A DNA stretch of 64,000 bases. It comes from Deinococcus ruber. Its GTDB lineage: Bacteria; Deinococcota; Deinococci; Deinococcales; Deinococcaceae. Where the stretch lies: assembly GCF_014648095.1 (NCBI RefSeq), contig NZ_BMQL01000006.1, positions 62,001 through 126,000 of the forward strand, given 5' to 3'. The translations under genes and the position numbers were made by a program. Positions 54,013 through 62,410 of the stretch are shown in pieces. Position 1 is the first letter of the stretch, and each line of letters begins with the position of its first letter. The notes under the pieces are model-generated. The model had not been told where the DNA came from. It searched no databases and was given only the letters and a program-made list of their open reading frames with translations.

Positions 54013-54804
54013 ATGGAGCTGTATGATCCCAGACCCACGGTCGCTATCCCCGATCTGAACGGCAAGTATGAGCGCTTCCTGCTGGCTCTGGAACATGCCC
54101 CGCCCGCCGAACATTTTCTGGTGTTCCTGGGAGACATGATCGACGACGGCCCCGGTGTCCGGCAGATTCTTCAGCACCTGCGCCAGATTCACGCCGAGCA
54201 TGGCCTCCAGGTGCTGGCGGGCAATCACGAAGAGCTGATGATCAATGCGCTGTGCGGTCTGCCCGGCGAACGGCATCCCATCGACCCCACGCCGCGAGAT
54301 ACCCCGGAGTGGCAGCGCTGGCTGAGAAATGGCGGGCGGGCAACCCTCGCCAGCTACGACAGCAAGCAGGAACTGGTCAGCGACGTGCAGTGGCTGATGC
54401 AGCACAGTAAACGCTGGTTTATTCGGCGGAGGTGGCTGTACAGCCATGCCACCCGGCCCCATCCGGACCAGCAGCCGATCAGCCCCGAGCAGCGCACCCC
54501 GGCAGGAGCCGACCTGCTGCTATGGGATCGTCCCACCAGCACCGCCAATCTGTACGAACTGCGCGAAGATCTGATCGGCTCGGTGCACGGGCACACGCCC
54601 CGCCCCCAGCCTGACCGCCTGCTGGGACCCGACCGAAAACCCGCCTGGTTTATCGACCTGGGCAAACACGCCCGCGACATCGCCATTCACCACAGCGAAA
54701 CCGGCGCACACGTGCTGAAAGCGCCCCCGGTGATACAGGAGAGCCGCGCCCAGTCAGTTTCTCCGGTGCGGTTCCCCACTCTCTTCAGAAAGAAAGCCAC
54801 CTGA
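54013..54804 (+). CDS. Metallophosphoesterase of the serine/threonine-phosphatase type
   Basis: A 263-aa PPP-like phosphoesterase. Motif I is D14-L-N16-G17 (PDLNG) where the usual form is D-x-H-G, so the His metal ligand is replaced by Asn. Motif II is GDMIDDG (40-46; D41, D44, D45), motif III GNHEE (70-74), and His-containing ends YSHATRPH and VHGHTPRP follow. I chose the ATG at 54013; the 14 codons upstream do not fit the family. It may act on phosphoproteins or on nucleotides such as Ap4A. Activity may be altered by the His to Asn change. Confidence 0.78.
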   Translation: MELYDPRPTVAIPDLNGKYERFLLALEHAPPAEHFLVFLGDMIDDGPGVRQILQHLRQIHAEHGLQVLAGNHEELMINALCGLPGERHPIDPTPRDTPEWQRWLRNGGRATLASYDSKQELVSDVQWLMQHSKRWFIRRRWLYSHATRPHPDQQPISPEQRTPAGADLLLWDRPTSTANLYELREDLIGSVHGHTPRPQPDRLLGPDRKPAWFIDLGKHARDIAIHHSETGAHVLKAPPVIQESRAQSVSPVRFPTLFRKKAT

Positions 54805-54848
54805 GCAGTTCGCCCTGCCCGGCTGGATGTTGAAGGAACCACCCATTC

Positions 54849-55556
54849 TCAGGAAGTGGGAGAAGCCAGCCTTTCCTGAGCGTGCCGGGTCGCCAGTTCG
54901 GGATGTCCGGCGTCGATGAGTGCCCTATCACGGATACGGCACGAGTCGCACACGCCGCACGGTTCCTCGCCGCCCTGATAGCAACTCCACGTCAGGGCAA
55001 TCGGCACGCCCAGTTCCAGCGCCGCGTTCACGATGTCGGTCTTGGTCATGCTGACCAGCGGCGCAGTCAATCTGGCTCCGTGCCCTTCCAGCCCCGCTTT
55101 GGTCGCCAGATCCGCCAGCGTCTGAAAGGCCGCCAGATACTCCGGGCGGCAGTCGGGATAGCCGCTGTAGTCCACTGCATTGATACCCAGATAGAGGCGC
55201 TCGGCGTCCATCGCTTCCGCCAGACTCAGGCCCACCGCGATAAACACGGTGTTGCGCCCCGGCACATACGTCGAGGGAATCACGCCGTCGTCGGTGCCAT
55301 CCGTCGGAACCGTCATGGCGTCATCGGTCAGGGCACTGCCCCCGAAGCTGCCGATGTTGATGTCGATCACCCGGTGCGCCGCGCCAAAATGCCGGGCAAT
55401 CTGCGCCGCCCGCTCCAGTTCGATGGTATGCCGCTGCCCGTAGCGGAACGACAGGGCGGTGCAGGTGTAGCCGTCTCGCAGGGCCATTGCCAGGGTCGTG
55501 CTGGAGTCCAGCCCACCCGACAGCAGCACCACGGCGCGTTTGTGTGTGTTCGTCAT
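54849..55556 (-). CDS. queC: 7-cyano-7-deazaguanine synthase
   Basis: Converts 7-carboxy-7-deazaguanine to preQ0 with ATP and ammonia in queuosine synthesis. The 235-aa product has the PP-loop [12 protein letters not shown] and a C-terminal Zn site in [15 protein letters not shown] (Cys spacing 8-2-2). It is the last gene of the operon, directly adjacent to queE. Confidence 0.95.
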   Translation of the reverse strand: MTNTHKRAVVLLSGGLDSSTTLAMALRDGYTCTALSFRYGQRHTIELERAAQIARHFGAAHRVIDINIGSFGGSALTDDAMTVPTDGTDDGVIPSTYVPGRNTVFIAVGLSLAEAMDAERLYLGINAVDYSGYPDCRPEYLAAFQTLADLATKAGLEGHGARLTAPLVSMTKTDIVNAALELGVPIALTWSCYQGGEEPCGVCDSCRIRDRALIDAGHPELATRHAQERLASPTS

Positions 55557-56261
55557 TCAGTACCCCAGTTCCTTGTTGCCGCCGAGCGGAATCAGTCGTT
55601 TGTCGCTGTGGGCGTCGAGTTCGTCGGCGCGGTAGAGCTTGTGCATCTGGTAGCCCGCCCGTAGGCGTGGGTCGGCCTTCACTGCGTCGGTGATGGCATT
55701 GAGCACCCCGGCGTCGCGTTCACGGGCCTTGCTCCATTCCGGATGCAGCCAGATCACCGCGTCTGGTCGCAGGCCCGCGAGCGTGTTCAGCCCGGCCTGA
55801 ATGTCGGCTGGGTCATGCACGATGATCTTGACTTCATCGGCGCGGGCTACCACCTCCGGGGTCGGCCATGTTCCGAAGGGTTTCGGGCTGAGCGTCACCC
55901 AGTCCAGTGCTCCCCGCAGCGCCGCGATGCCGCTGGTTTCAAGGTGGATCCGGCGACCCAGCGCGTGCAGCGCGTCCACCAGCGGCCCCAGGTCGAACAG
56001 GATCGGCTCACCTCCGGTGATGACCACGAAGGCTCCGGGTGGGCTGTCCTGCGCCACCACGGCGGTCAGTTCGTCTGCCGACATGAGCGTGACACCTGCC
56101 GGGCGGTACTCGGGATGCCACGTTCCGGCGCTGTCGCACCACGGGCAGGCCTGCGGGCAGCCGTACAGCCGGATGAAGTACGCGGCGGCCCCCAGATGCA
56201 CGCCCTCGCCCTGCCAGGTGTAGAAGCGCTCGTACACCGGGTATTTGATGGCTCGGCTCAC
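55557..56261 (-). CDS. queE: 7-carboxy-7-deazaguanine synthase (radical SAM)
   Basis: Makes 7-carboxy-7-deazaguanine from 6-carboxy-tetrahydropterin. The 234-aa protein has the radical SAM CxxxCxxC motif in GCPQACPWC (family variation at this place is known) and the typical VVITGGEPILFD. It overlaps queD by 4 bp at its start and abuts queC. Confidence 0.93.
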   Translation of the reverse strand: MSRAIKYPVYERFYTWQGEGVHLGAAAYFIRLYGCPQACPWCDSAGTWHPEYRPAGVTLMSADELTAVVAQDSPPGAFVVITGGEPILFDLGPLVDALHALGRRIHLETSGIAALRGALDWVTLSPKPFGTWPTPEVVARADEVKIIVHDPADIQAGLNTLAGLRPDAVIWLHPEWSKARERDAGVLNAITDAVKADPRLRAGYQMHKLYRADELDAHSDKRLIPLGGNKELGY

Positions 56262-56668
56262 TCCCAGTACTCGCAGCTGCTGTCCGCCGTTTCCCAGAGG
56301 GTGACGCGCAGCTTCAGATCGGCTCCGTCGTCGCCGGGGGGCAGGTCGGCACGCACCCGCTGCAGGGTGTGGCGGTGCAGATAGGCGGCGAGTACCTCGG
56401 CGGTGGTGTCGTCGCCCAGTTCTGCGAGGTCATTGAGGTAGGTATGGTCGAGGCCACCCTGAAGGGCATCTTTCTTGGCCCACTTCAGGGTCTTGAAATC
56501 GGCGACCATGATCGAGCGTTTGACGTGTTCGCTGGGGCGCAGACGGTCGGTGGACAGTTCCATCCGGACTTTGTAGGTGTGCCCGTGTAGCCGCCCACAC
56601 GGGCCGTCATAGCCCACGATCACGTGCGCCGAGTCGAAGGTGAACTCCGTTCTTAATGTCCAGGGCAC
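56258..56668 (-). CDS. queD: 6-carboxy-5,6,7,8-tetrahydropterin synthase
   Basis: Converts dihydroneopterin triphosphate to 6-carboxy-tetrahydropterin. The 136-aa protein has the zinc/catalytic region FDSAHVIVGYDGPCGRLHGH, with the Cys nucleophile and HGH metal ligands, and late His/Glu residues (YLHRHTL). One base separates it from queF. Confidence 0.93.
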   Translation of the reverse strand: MPWTLRTEFTFDSAHVIVGYDGPCGRLHGHTYKVRMELSTDRLRPSEHVKRSIMVADFKTLKWAKKDALQGGLDHTYLNDLAELGDDTTAEVLAAYLHRHTLQRVRADLPPGDDGADLKLRVTLWETADSSCEYWE

Positions 56669-56669
56669 G

Positions 56670-57113
56670 TCAGCGCAGCTCTGGAGCCGTATACCGGGCC
56701 GTCACGACGGTATTGATGCCGCCGCGCATGCCGTAATCGGCGGTCACGGTCAACCGCTCGGGTTCCAGCAGGCGCACGAGGTCGGCCAGCACGCGGCGGG
56801 TGGCATGTTCGTGGTAGATGCCCACGAAGCGGTAGCTCGTCAGGTAATACTTGAAGCTCTTGAGTTCGACGCATTTCGTGCTGGGAACGTACCGGATCTC
56901 CAGCTTTCCGAAATCGGGCAGGCCACTCCACGGACACACCGGGCTGAATTCATCGGTCGAAATGACGATCTCGATCGGTTCACCGGGATATGCAGAGGCG
57001 TCGTCTTCGCGCACGTGCGGGAAGGTATCGAGCACAGCCACGTCGATCGCGTCGAGGCCCTGCACGTCATAGCGGCGGTCAAAGCCTTTGACAGCCTGAT
57101 CCTGAATAGTCAT
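56670..57113 (-). CDS. queF: NADPH-dependent preQ0 reductase
   Basis: Reduces preQ0 to preQ1. The 147-aa unimodular form is seen. The catalytic Cys is in FSPVCPWSGLPD, and the E-(S/L)K-S-FKYY motif is present as ELKSFKYYLTSYR. It is the first gene of the queF-queD-queE-queC operon, with its own promoter upstream. I saw no preQ1 riboswitch in the leader. Confidence 0.93.
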   Translation of the reverse strand: MTIQDQAVKGFDRRYDVQGLDAIDVAVLDTFPHVREDDASAYPGEPIEIVISTDEFSPVCPWSGLPDFGKLEIRYVPSTKCVELKSFKYYLTSYRFVGIYHEHATRRVLADLVRLLEPERLTVTADYGMRGGINTVVTARYTAPELR

Positions 57114-57179
57114 AGGTTGTACTCCTTCATGGTCACGGGCATCCCGCGCCAGATCAGCGGCACAGGCCGATCCAGGCCC

Positions 57180-57207
57180 AGTGTAACGCCGCCGTGCCGG
57201 AAGTGAA
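57180..57207 (-). promoter_or_regulatory. Promoter of the que operon
   Basis: On the minus strand TTCACT (57207-57202), 16 bp spacer, TACACT (57185-57180). The start of queF is about 65 nt downstream with AAGGAG before its ATG. Confidence 0.5.
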
Positions 57208-57228
57208 TCTGCTCCTACAGACGTCAGG

Positions 57229-57771
57229 TCAGCGGGCCTGCCGGTGAAGTTGCCCGGCGTAGCTGCTCAGAGCCGTAAAACAGCCCCGGCTTTCCGGAAT
57301 TCGGCGCAACATGCTTGCCAGCCGCTGAAGAAACTGCTGCTCGCTGCCACAGACCGGAAGCTGAAGCTGTTGGGCCGACGGCAGCACATCGATCCGGACG
57401 AGAGCGCTGCGCTCATTCTGCTCCAGCCACACCCTCAGCCGCGCAGTACTCCACTGTTCCCACTGCTCGGCGGCGAACGACGACAGATAGGCGACCGTAT
57501 GAGTCACGGCGCGGTGCTGAGCATGCCGCAGATGATATCCGGCAGCCTCCAGCGCGGCCCGCTGCTCGCTGTGCGTCACACCGCCGTTCCGCGACAGGTG
57601 AATGCGCGGCGCAGGCGCAGCCCGGCGTACCACCAGTGGTTCGACCTGCAACCACGCCTGCTGCTCGTCGCGGGCAAATCTGACCGCCGGGTGGCCGTGC
57701 TCCTGCCCGACCAGAACACAGCTGCCGACAACGGGAAAGCCGAACGACCGAGGCGTGGGCAAAGGCGTCAT
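57229..57771 (-). CDS. Hypothetical protein
   Basis: A 180-aa protein I do not recognise. It opens MTPLPTPRSFGFPVVGSCVLVG and has a later Gln/Arg-rich helix (EQWEQWSTARLRVWLEQNE). No signal peptide or membrane segment. I chose the ATG at 57771 because TACAGT lies 6 nt upstream (57778-57783), the same spacing as at two other genes here; a longer frame upstream looks untranslated. Confidence 0.55.
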   Translation of the reverse strand: MTPLPTPRSFGFPVVGSCVLVGQEHGHPAVRFARDEQQAWLQVEPLVVRRAAPAPRIHLSRNGGVTHSEQRAALEAAGYHLRHAQHRAVTHTVAYLSSFAAEQWEQWSTARLRVWLEQNERSALVRIDVLPSAQQLQLPVCGSEQQFLQRLASMLRRIPESRGCFTALSSYAGQLHRQAR

Positions 57772-57777
57772 ACGGTG

Positions 57778-57783
57778 ACTGTA
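57778..57783 (-). promoter_or_regulatory. -10-like TACAGT six bases before the hypothetical gene
   Basis: On the minus strand TACAGT is followed by 6 nt and the ATG at 57771. It supports the start and a leaderless message. Confidence 0.4.
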
Positions 57784-57970
57784 AGGGCCTTCATCTGACT
57801 GACTTCTTGAACAGTGGGAGTGACGCGGGGCGTTCACATACTGGGGGAAGACACGCTCAGGAGCGCAGATGCAGCAGGACTTGCAGCCCGCCGACGTTCG
57901 GCTCGGCCATGCAGACCACTGACGGCAACGCGGCTGCGGCGATACCCACGAGATGTGATGACTCCCCGCC

Positions 57971-59125
57971 CTAAAGGGCGAGGCTTCTCAGGTCAACAAG
58001 CGCCGTCACTGGCACGCTCTCGCTGAAGGCCGCATCCCGGCCCCGATGCAGGATATTCATGGCGGCATTGACATCTCGGTGCATGTCGATGCCGCAGTTG
58101 ACGCAGAGATAGGCATGGCCGATCTTGACCTTCTGCCTGTGACCGCACTGACTGCAATCCTGACTCGTATAAGTAGGGTCAACCCCCAGCACTTTCCGAC
58201 CAGCATTCACAGCTTTGAGGGAAAGGATGTTGATGAAACTGGCCCAGCCTGCATCCAGCACGCCTTTGGCGGTGCGGGAACGAGCCAGACCGATGATGTT
58301 CAGATCTTCGTGGTACACCGCATCGTAGCGGTTGACCAGCGTGCGGGCGGCCTTGTGGTGGAAGTCCCGCCGACGATTGACAACTCGGCGGTGTTCCGCC
58401 GCCACCTGACGCTTGAGCGCCTTGTGACGACGACTGCCCCGCTGCTTCTTGGTCGCCGCCCGTTGCAGCAGACCGATCTTGCGTTCACTCTTCTTGAAGT
58501 GACGCGGGGCAGGCACGAATTCCCCGTCCGAGGTAATGAGGAAATTCGGGTTTGTACCCAGGTCAATTCCGATGTCGTCGCCCGTCGCTGGAAGCGCCAC
58601 AACTTCGACTTCGCAGGCAAACACGACGTACCACTTGTCGCCTTCCCGCTTGATCGTCGCCGTCTTGACCTGGCCCTCCAGTGGTCGATGGTACTTGCAG
58701 CGCACGTTGCCAATCTTCGACAGGTACACCTTGCCCGTATCTTCCATGGGCATCGCCCCTGTTTTACCGGCCTGCGGGTAGGTGAAGGAGTCGTAGTGCG
58801 CCCGACCTTTGAAGCGGGGATACCCCGCTTTTGCACCCGACTTGATGCGCCGGAAGAACCCCTTGAAGCTCTTGTCCAGCCGTTCGATCACGTTCTGCAA
58901 GACCTGGGAATGGACGGCTTTGTACTCCGGGAGATCGGCCTTGATTTCGGTCAACACACGTTTCTGTTCGTAGTAGCTGACCGACACCCCCGCCTTCTTG
59001 TATGCACCTCTCCGCTCTTCCAGCGCCCCGTTATAGAGCTGACGGCACAGATACAGCGTGGTATCCAGTGCCTTCACCTGGGTGGCATTCGGGAACAGTC
59101 TGTACTTCATCGCCTGAAAGCCCAT
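57971..59125 (-). CDS. tnpB: TnpB RNA-guided nuclease (IS200/IS605 OrfB)
   Basis: A 384-aa TnpB. The N-terminal helical part opens QAMKYRLFPNATQVKAL. The RuvC residues are in GDDIGIDLGTNPN (D), YHEDLNIIGL (E) and HRDVNAAMNI (D). A zinc ribbon is CSQCGHRQKVK...LCVNCG. It is a nuclease guided by an RNA from the right end and helps keep the element in the genome. The ATG at 59125 follows GGAAGAAG and overlaps tnpA by 95 bp in another frame. All catalytic residues are present, so it is probably active. Confidence 0.93.
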   Translation of the reverse strand: MGFQAMKYRLFPNATQVKALDTTLYLCRQLYNGALEERRGAYKKAGVSVSYYEQKRVLTEIKADLPEYKAVHSQVLQNVIERLDKSFKGFFRRIKSGAKAGYPRFKGRAHYDSFTYPQAGKTGAMPMEDTGKVYLSKIGNVRCKYHRPLEGQVKTATIKREGDKWYVVFACEVEVVALPATGDDIGIDLGTNPNFLITSDGEFVPAPRHFKKSERKIGLLQRAATKKQRGSRRHKALKRQVAAEHRRVVNRRRDFHHKAARTLVNRYDAVYHEDLNIIGLARSRTAKGVLDAGWASFINILSLKAVNAGRKVLGVDPTYTSQDCSQCGHRQKVKIGHAYLCVNCGIDMHRDVNAAMNILHRGRDAAFSESVPVTALVDLRSLAL

Positions 59126-59534
59126 CTTCTTCCACCTGCCCTTTTCGCTGCCCCTCGATGTATCGCTGAATCACTTCAGCAGAGATGTTGCCCTCCGAGC
59201 CTACATAGTAGGCATTCGTCCAACGGTGGCCGCGCCGCTTCAGCTCAGGGAACTCTTGTAGCAGCAATCGGGCCGAGACACCCTTCAGAATCTTGGCGAT
59301 GTCAGACGGTGCCCACTTCGGCGGGCAGGACACGAACATATGAACGTGGTCCGGCATGACCTCCATGCCCCGGATGAGCCAGTCACGCTCCGCACAGGTA
59401 GCCGTGAAAATCTCCACCAGGCGTTCACGGGACGGGCCAAAGAACGAACGACGGCGGTCCTTCTGCGTGAATACCAGATGGTAGTTCAGATTGAAGTGTG
59501 CATGTCGTGTTGAACGCTCTCCAGCCATATGCAC
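59031..59534 (-). CDS. tnpA: TnpA Y1 transposase (IS200/IS605)
   Basis: A 167-aa HUH transposase. The HUH motif is MPDHVHMFV, and the catalytic Tyr region is SAEVIQRYIEGQ. It cuts and joins single-stranded ends. The usual family length is about 140; the extra C-terminal part overlaps the tnpB start in another frame and may come from lost termination. The ATG at 59534 has no Shine-Dalgarno; ATG 59528 is equally possible. Confidence 0.92.
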   Translation of the reverse strand: MHMAGERSTRHAHFNLNYHLVFTQKDRRRSFFGPSRERLVEIFTATCAERDWLIRGMEVMPDHVHMFVSCPPKWAPSDIAKILKGVSARLLLQEFPELKRRGHRWTNAYYVGSEGNISAEVIQRYIEGQRKGQVEEDGLSGDEVQTVPECHPGEGTGYHAVSVPSAL

Positions 59535-59749
59535 ATGGTGGCCGTTTAAGCCATGTTTTTCTAGCCCTGCGCCGCCTTTGGCGTCGTAGGCGGCACCGCA
59601 GGTGCCGAGGGCTTATATCCCCGCCCTGAAGGACGGGGGATTACGCCCTTTTCTCTAAAGACACAGCCGAAGACACATAAAGAGACATCAAAGTACACAT
59701 CATGGCGCAGCCAGACAGAGTCGGTATGCTTCGGTCGTCCCTGAGTCAG

Positions 59750-59909
59750 CGCTCCGGCGTCTGCGGAGGATACCCAGCGGAGGGCGTCGTCCACCTCCCG
59801 AAAAACGGACGAGCGAGCGGGTTGGTTTCAGGCCAACCGGTGGGATCGAGGCCCACCACCCGCCCCACCAGCCAGGCAGCGTCCGGTACAAGGGCCTGCC
59901 TGGTTTTTT
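59750..59909 (+). ncRNA. Candidate structured RNA ending in an intrinsic terminator
   Basis: The 160 nt run has a series of perfect hairpins: CTCCG/CGGAG with a 7-nt loop (59752-59768), TCGTCC/GGACGA (59787-59812), GGTTGG/CCAACC with a 7-nt loop (59820-59838), and directly after it GGTGGG/CCCACC with a 7-nt loop (59839-59857). GCGGGT (59817-59822) can also pair with ACCCGC (59858-59863), which would partly displace the third stem, so two folds compete. It ends in the terminator at 59872-59909. No known riboswitch or housekeeping RNA is recognised. The upstream boundary and a promoter are not determined. Confidence 0.4.
59872..59909 (+). terminator. Intrinsic terminator with T6 tract
   Basis: CCAGGCAG (59872-59879), 16-nt loop, CTGCCTGG (59896-59903), then TTTTTT (59904-59909). 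No plus-strand protein gene lies just before it, so it probably ends a small RNA or controls the GGDEF gene 200 bp downstream by attenuation. Confidence 0.75.
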
Positions 59910-60109
59910 AAGCTGCTTGCGGAACAGTCATGCTCCAGAATGCCAGCCTCAGAGTTTCTGGAAAGCGCTGTAGAAGTGTGCCGCGCTGCTGCAATGGTCA
60001 GGCTCTCCACATAATCTGTATGAAAATTTCCACACAACTTCTCGCTACAATCAATAACCGCGCAGATAGGAAAGAGCACTGTGATTGATAATCTGCGACA
60101 CTGAACGAT

Positions 60110-62347
60110 ATGAAAGGTGCCGCCCTGGCAATCACACCCACTCAACTGTCTGGAACCAGGACATCGTTGCGGCTACGGCGGGCATACATTTCGACCCTGA
60201 TCGTGCTGGCGCTGCTGAGTATCGCCTCCAACCTGCTGATGTCGATTCAGGTGCAGGCCACCCGTTCCACTGCCACGCTGGTGAATATCGCCGGTCGCCA
60301 GCGTATGCTCGCCGTCCGGATCGCCAGTGACGCCCAGATTGCCGCCACCACCCATGATCCCCGCAGCACCGACGATCTGCGCCAGTCTCTCCAACTCTTT
60401 GAGAGCAACCACCAGCGGCTCGCCAATCCGGCCTCCGGCCTGTACACCTCCGGCTATGAGCCAGACGTGCAGAGCTTCTATACCCGCACCCTCGACCCGC
60501 TGGTGGTGGGCTTTACCGCCACTGCTCAGCGTGTCCTGACAACCCCGCTGGCCGATCTGCGCCCAGGCAGACCCGACGTGACCTTTCTGGCCGAGCAGTC
60601 ACGTGGCCCTCTTCTCAGCGCTCTGGATCACGCCGTCATGCTGGATACCCACCGCAGCGACACCGTGATTGCGCGGGTACAGGCGCTGTCCTGGATGCGG
60701 GTGTCGCTGGTGCTGGGCCTGCTCGCAACGCTGGGCGTCTTTGTCTTCCGCCCACTGGAGCGCCGTAACCGCGTGCTGCTGGCCGATCTGACGCAGGAAC
60801 GCAACGCCGTTCAGGCCCAGGCACACCAGCTCGCTCAGCTTGCCCAAGAAGCGAATCTCGGAAGGCAGGACGCGGTGGTCCTGGCCGAGCTGACGCGGAA
60901 TCTGGGTGAAGCGAAACAGCTGAGCGACATCACCGGCACCATCCATGCGCTGCTCAGCCCACTGCTCGGCAGCACGTGGCTGGCCCTGCTGCGTCTGGAT
61001 GAAACGGCGCAGCCATCGCTGCTGTCGCTGCACGGCCCCAGCCCCGCCAACGTGTGGCCGCTGCTGGAACGGCAGGCGTCGCTGAATACCGAGACCCTGC
61101 TGCACACTGCCTCCAGAGGCCCGGACTACGGCACCGATATCCGCACGACCGGGCTGCTGCCGCTGGGGGTCGGGGCGTTGGCGGTGGTGCCGCTGCCCGA
61201 CAAACCGGCGCGTGGCCCGGTGCTGCTGCTGGCTGCCCGCACCGCCGACGCCCCGCAGCTCTGGACCGCCTCGCAGCGCCGACTGCTGGAGGCTGCCGCC
61301 CGCGCCACCTGCGACGCCTGGGAACGCGTGACGCTGCTCGACGAACTGCGGCGCAGCGCCGACTACTCTCAGGCGCTGCTTCAGGTTTCGGCACTCTCCG
61401 ATACGCCCCGGTCGCCGGAAGATGTGGCCCACGAAGCGGCGATCATCGTCACGCAGGTCACCGATCTGGACTGGGCCGGACTGGTGGTGCTGCGGCGCGG
61501 TACTGGCCGGGTCCTGACCGCCTATCAGCACCCGGATCTTCCCTCCACGACGCTGGCGCGGCTGACCCGCGATTTCACCGACGAGGAGGGACTGATCTGG
61601 GAGGTGGCGCAGCGCGGCCAGCCGCAGTTCGTCGACGATTACTCGCAGCAGCTTCACGCCCGGCCCGAACTGGTCGCGGCGGGCATCCATGCTGCCACCT
61701 GGGTACCGCTCGGCACCTTCGAAGATACCCATTATCTGCTGATTGCCACGCGCCTGAACCATCAGCCCTGGGCCGCTGCCAACCGCGAACTGCTGGCCGC
61801 CGCCGCCCGCACCGTCTCGCTGGCACTGACACGCGCGTCTCATCTGCATGCGCTGGAAGCTGCTGCACTGCTCGACCCACTCACCAGCCTGCCCAACCGC
61901 CGGGCGTTTCAGCGAGACCTGGACGCCCTGCTGTCACAGGCCGAGCGGCATCGGCAGGCATTCGCTGTGGTCATGATCGACATGGACGGTCTGAAAACCG
62001 TGAACGACCGCGATGGGCACGAGGCCGGAGACGTGCTGCTCCGGGCCTTTGCAGAGTCGCTGAGGGTGCACTTCAGGGCGGAAGATCAGGTGTACCGGCT
62101 GGGCGGCGACGAATACGCGCTGCTGCTGCCACAGACAGCGGTGCAGGCACAGGACGAAATTGGGCGGCGGGTGCAGCGGGCCGTCGTCCACACGCAGCAG
62201 CAGGGCTTTCCTCATGCTGCCGCGAGTGGTGGCGTGGCCTTCGCCCCATACGACGGCTGGCACGCACAGACGTTGGTGTCTGTGGCCGATGACCGCATGT
62301 ACCAGGAGAAAGCGCAGCACCGGACGGCCCGTGGCATTTCCAGCTAG
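60110..62347 (+). CDS. Membrane diguanylate cyclase with GAF domains (GGDEF)
   Basis: A 745-aa protein. Membrane segments are near 23-45 and 195-215, enclosing a periplasmic-like sensor with NIAGRQRMLAVRI (as in PilJ/NarX-type sensors). Two GAF-like domains follow (about 260-420 and 430-570), then a GGDEF domain (about 575-745). The active site is GGDEY (665-669), and an RAED I-site lies 5 residues before it (656-659), so product inhibition is likely. It should make cyclic di-GMP. The ATG at 60110 has no clear Shine-Dalgarno. It precedes the OmpR-type regulator gene, convergent. Confidence 0.88.
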   Translation: MKGAALAITPTQLSGTRTSLRLRRAYISTLIVLALLSIASNLLMSIQVQATRSTATLVNIAGRQRMLAVRIASDAQIAATTHDPRSTDDLRQSLQLFESNHQRLANPASGLYTSGYEPDVQSFYTRTLDPLVVGFTATAQRVLTTPLADLRPGRPDVTFLAEQSRGPLLSALDHAVMLDTHRSDTVIARVQALSWMRVSLVLGLLATLGVFVFRPLERRNRVLLADLTQERNAVQAQAHQLAQLAQEANLGRQDAVVLAELTRNLGEAKQLSDITGTIHALLSPLLGSTWLALLRLDETAQPSLLSLHGPSPANVWPLLERQASLNTETLLHTASRGPDYGTDIRTTGLLPLGVGALAVVPLPDKPARGPVLLLAARTADAPQLWTASQRRLLEAAARATCDAWERVTLLDELRRSADYSQALLQVSALSDTPRSPEDVAHEAAIIVTQVTDLDWAGLVVLRRGTGRVLTAYQHPDLPSTTLARLTRDFTDEEGLIWEVAQRGQPQFVDDYSQQLHARPELVAAGIHAATWVPLGTFEDTHYLLIATRLNHQPWAAANRELLAAAARTVSLALTRASHLHALEAAALLDPLTSLPNRRAFQRDLDALLSQAERHRQAFAVVMIDMDGLKTVNDRDGHEAGDVLLRAFAESLRVHFRAEDQVYRLGGDEYALLLPQTAVQAQDEIGRRVQRAVVHTQQQGFPHAAASGGVAFAPYDGWHAQTLVSVADDRMYQEKAQHRTARGISS

Positions 62348-62410
62348 AGCAGCCGCACAGGTCGGTATCGAGCAGAGGGCTGAAATTCGGGGCTGTCCAG
62401 CCGTGCCGCC

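Larger units (their letters stand above)
57960..59691 (-). mobile_element. IS200/IS605-family element (tnpA-tnpB)
   Basis: Holds a Y1 HUH transposase and TnpB on the minus strand. Both ends carry a related palindrome: CCCCGCCCT-AA-AGGGCGAGG at 57964-57983 (right end) and CCCCG...CGGGG with the same CCCTGAAGG centre at 59619-59638 (left end). TTGAT, the target motif known for ISDra2, occurs on the minus strand at 59691-59687, which may mark the left boundary. The exact right boundary was not fixed. The right-end hairpin overlaps the tnpB stop, so the omega RNA would be read from there. Confidence 0.75.

Noticed and set aside
57114..57230. preQ1 riboswitch in the leader of queF
   Set aside because: The leader is GC-rich and lacks the short A-rich tail and the CUA core expected for preQ1 classes.
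59817..59870. tRNA, tmRNA or cobalamin-riboswitch-like stretch ending CCACCA
   Set aside because: There is a T-arm-like hairpin, but the 7-nt loop does not fit TTCRANY, no acceptor partner was found upstream, and the B12 box is missing. Kept only as an unassigned structured RNA.
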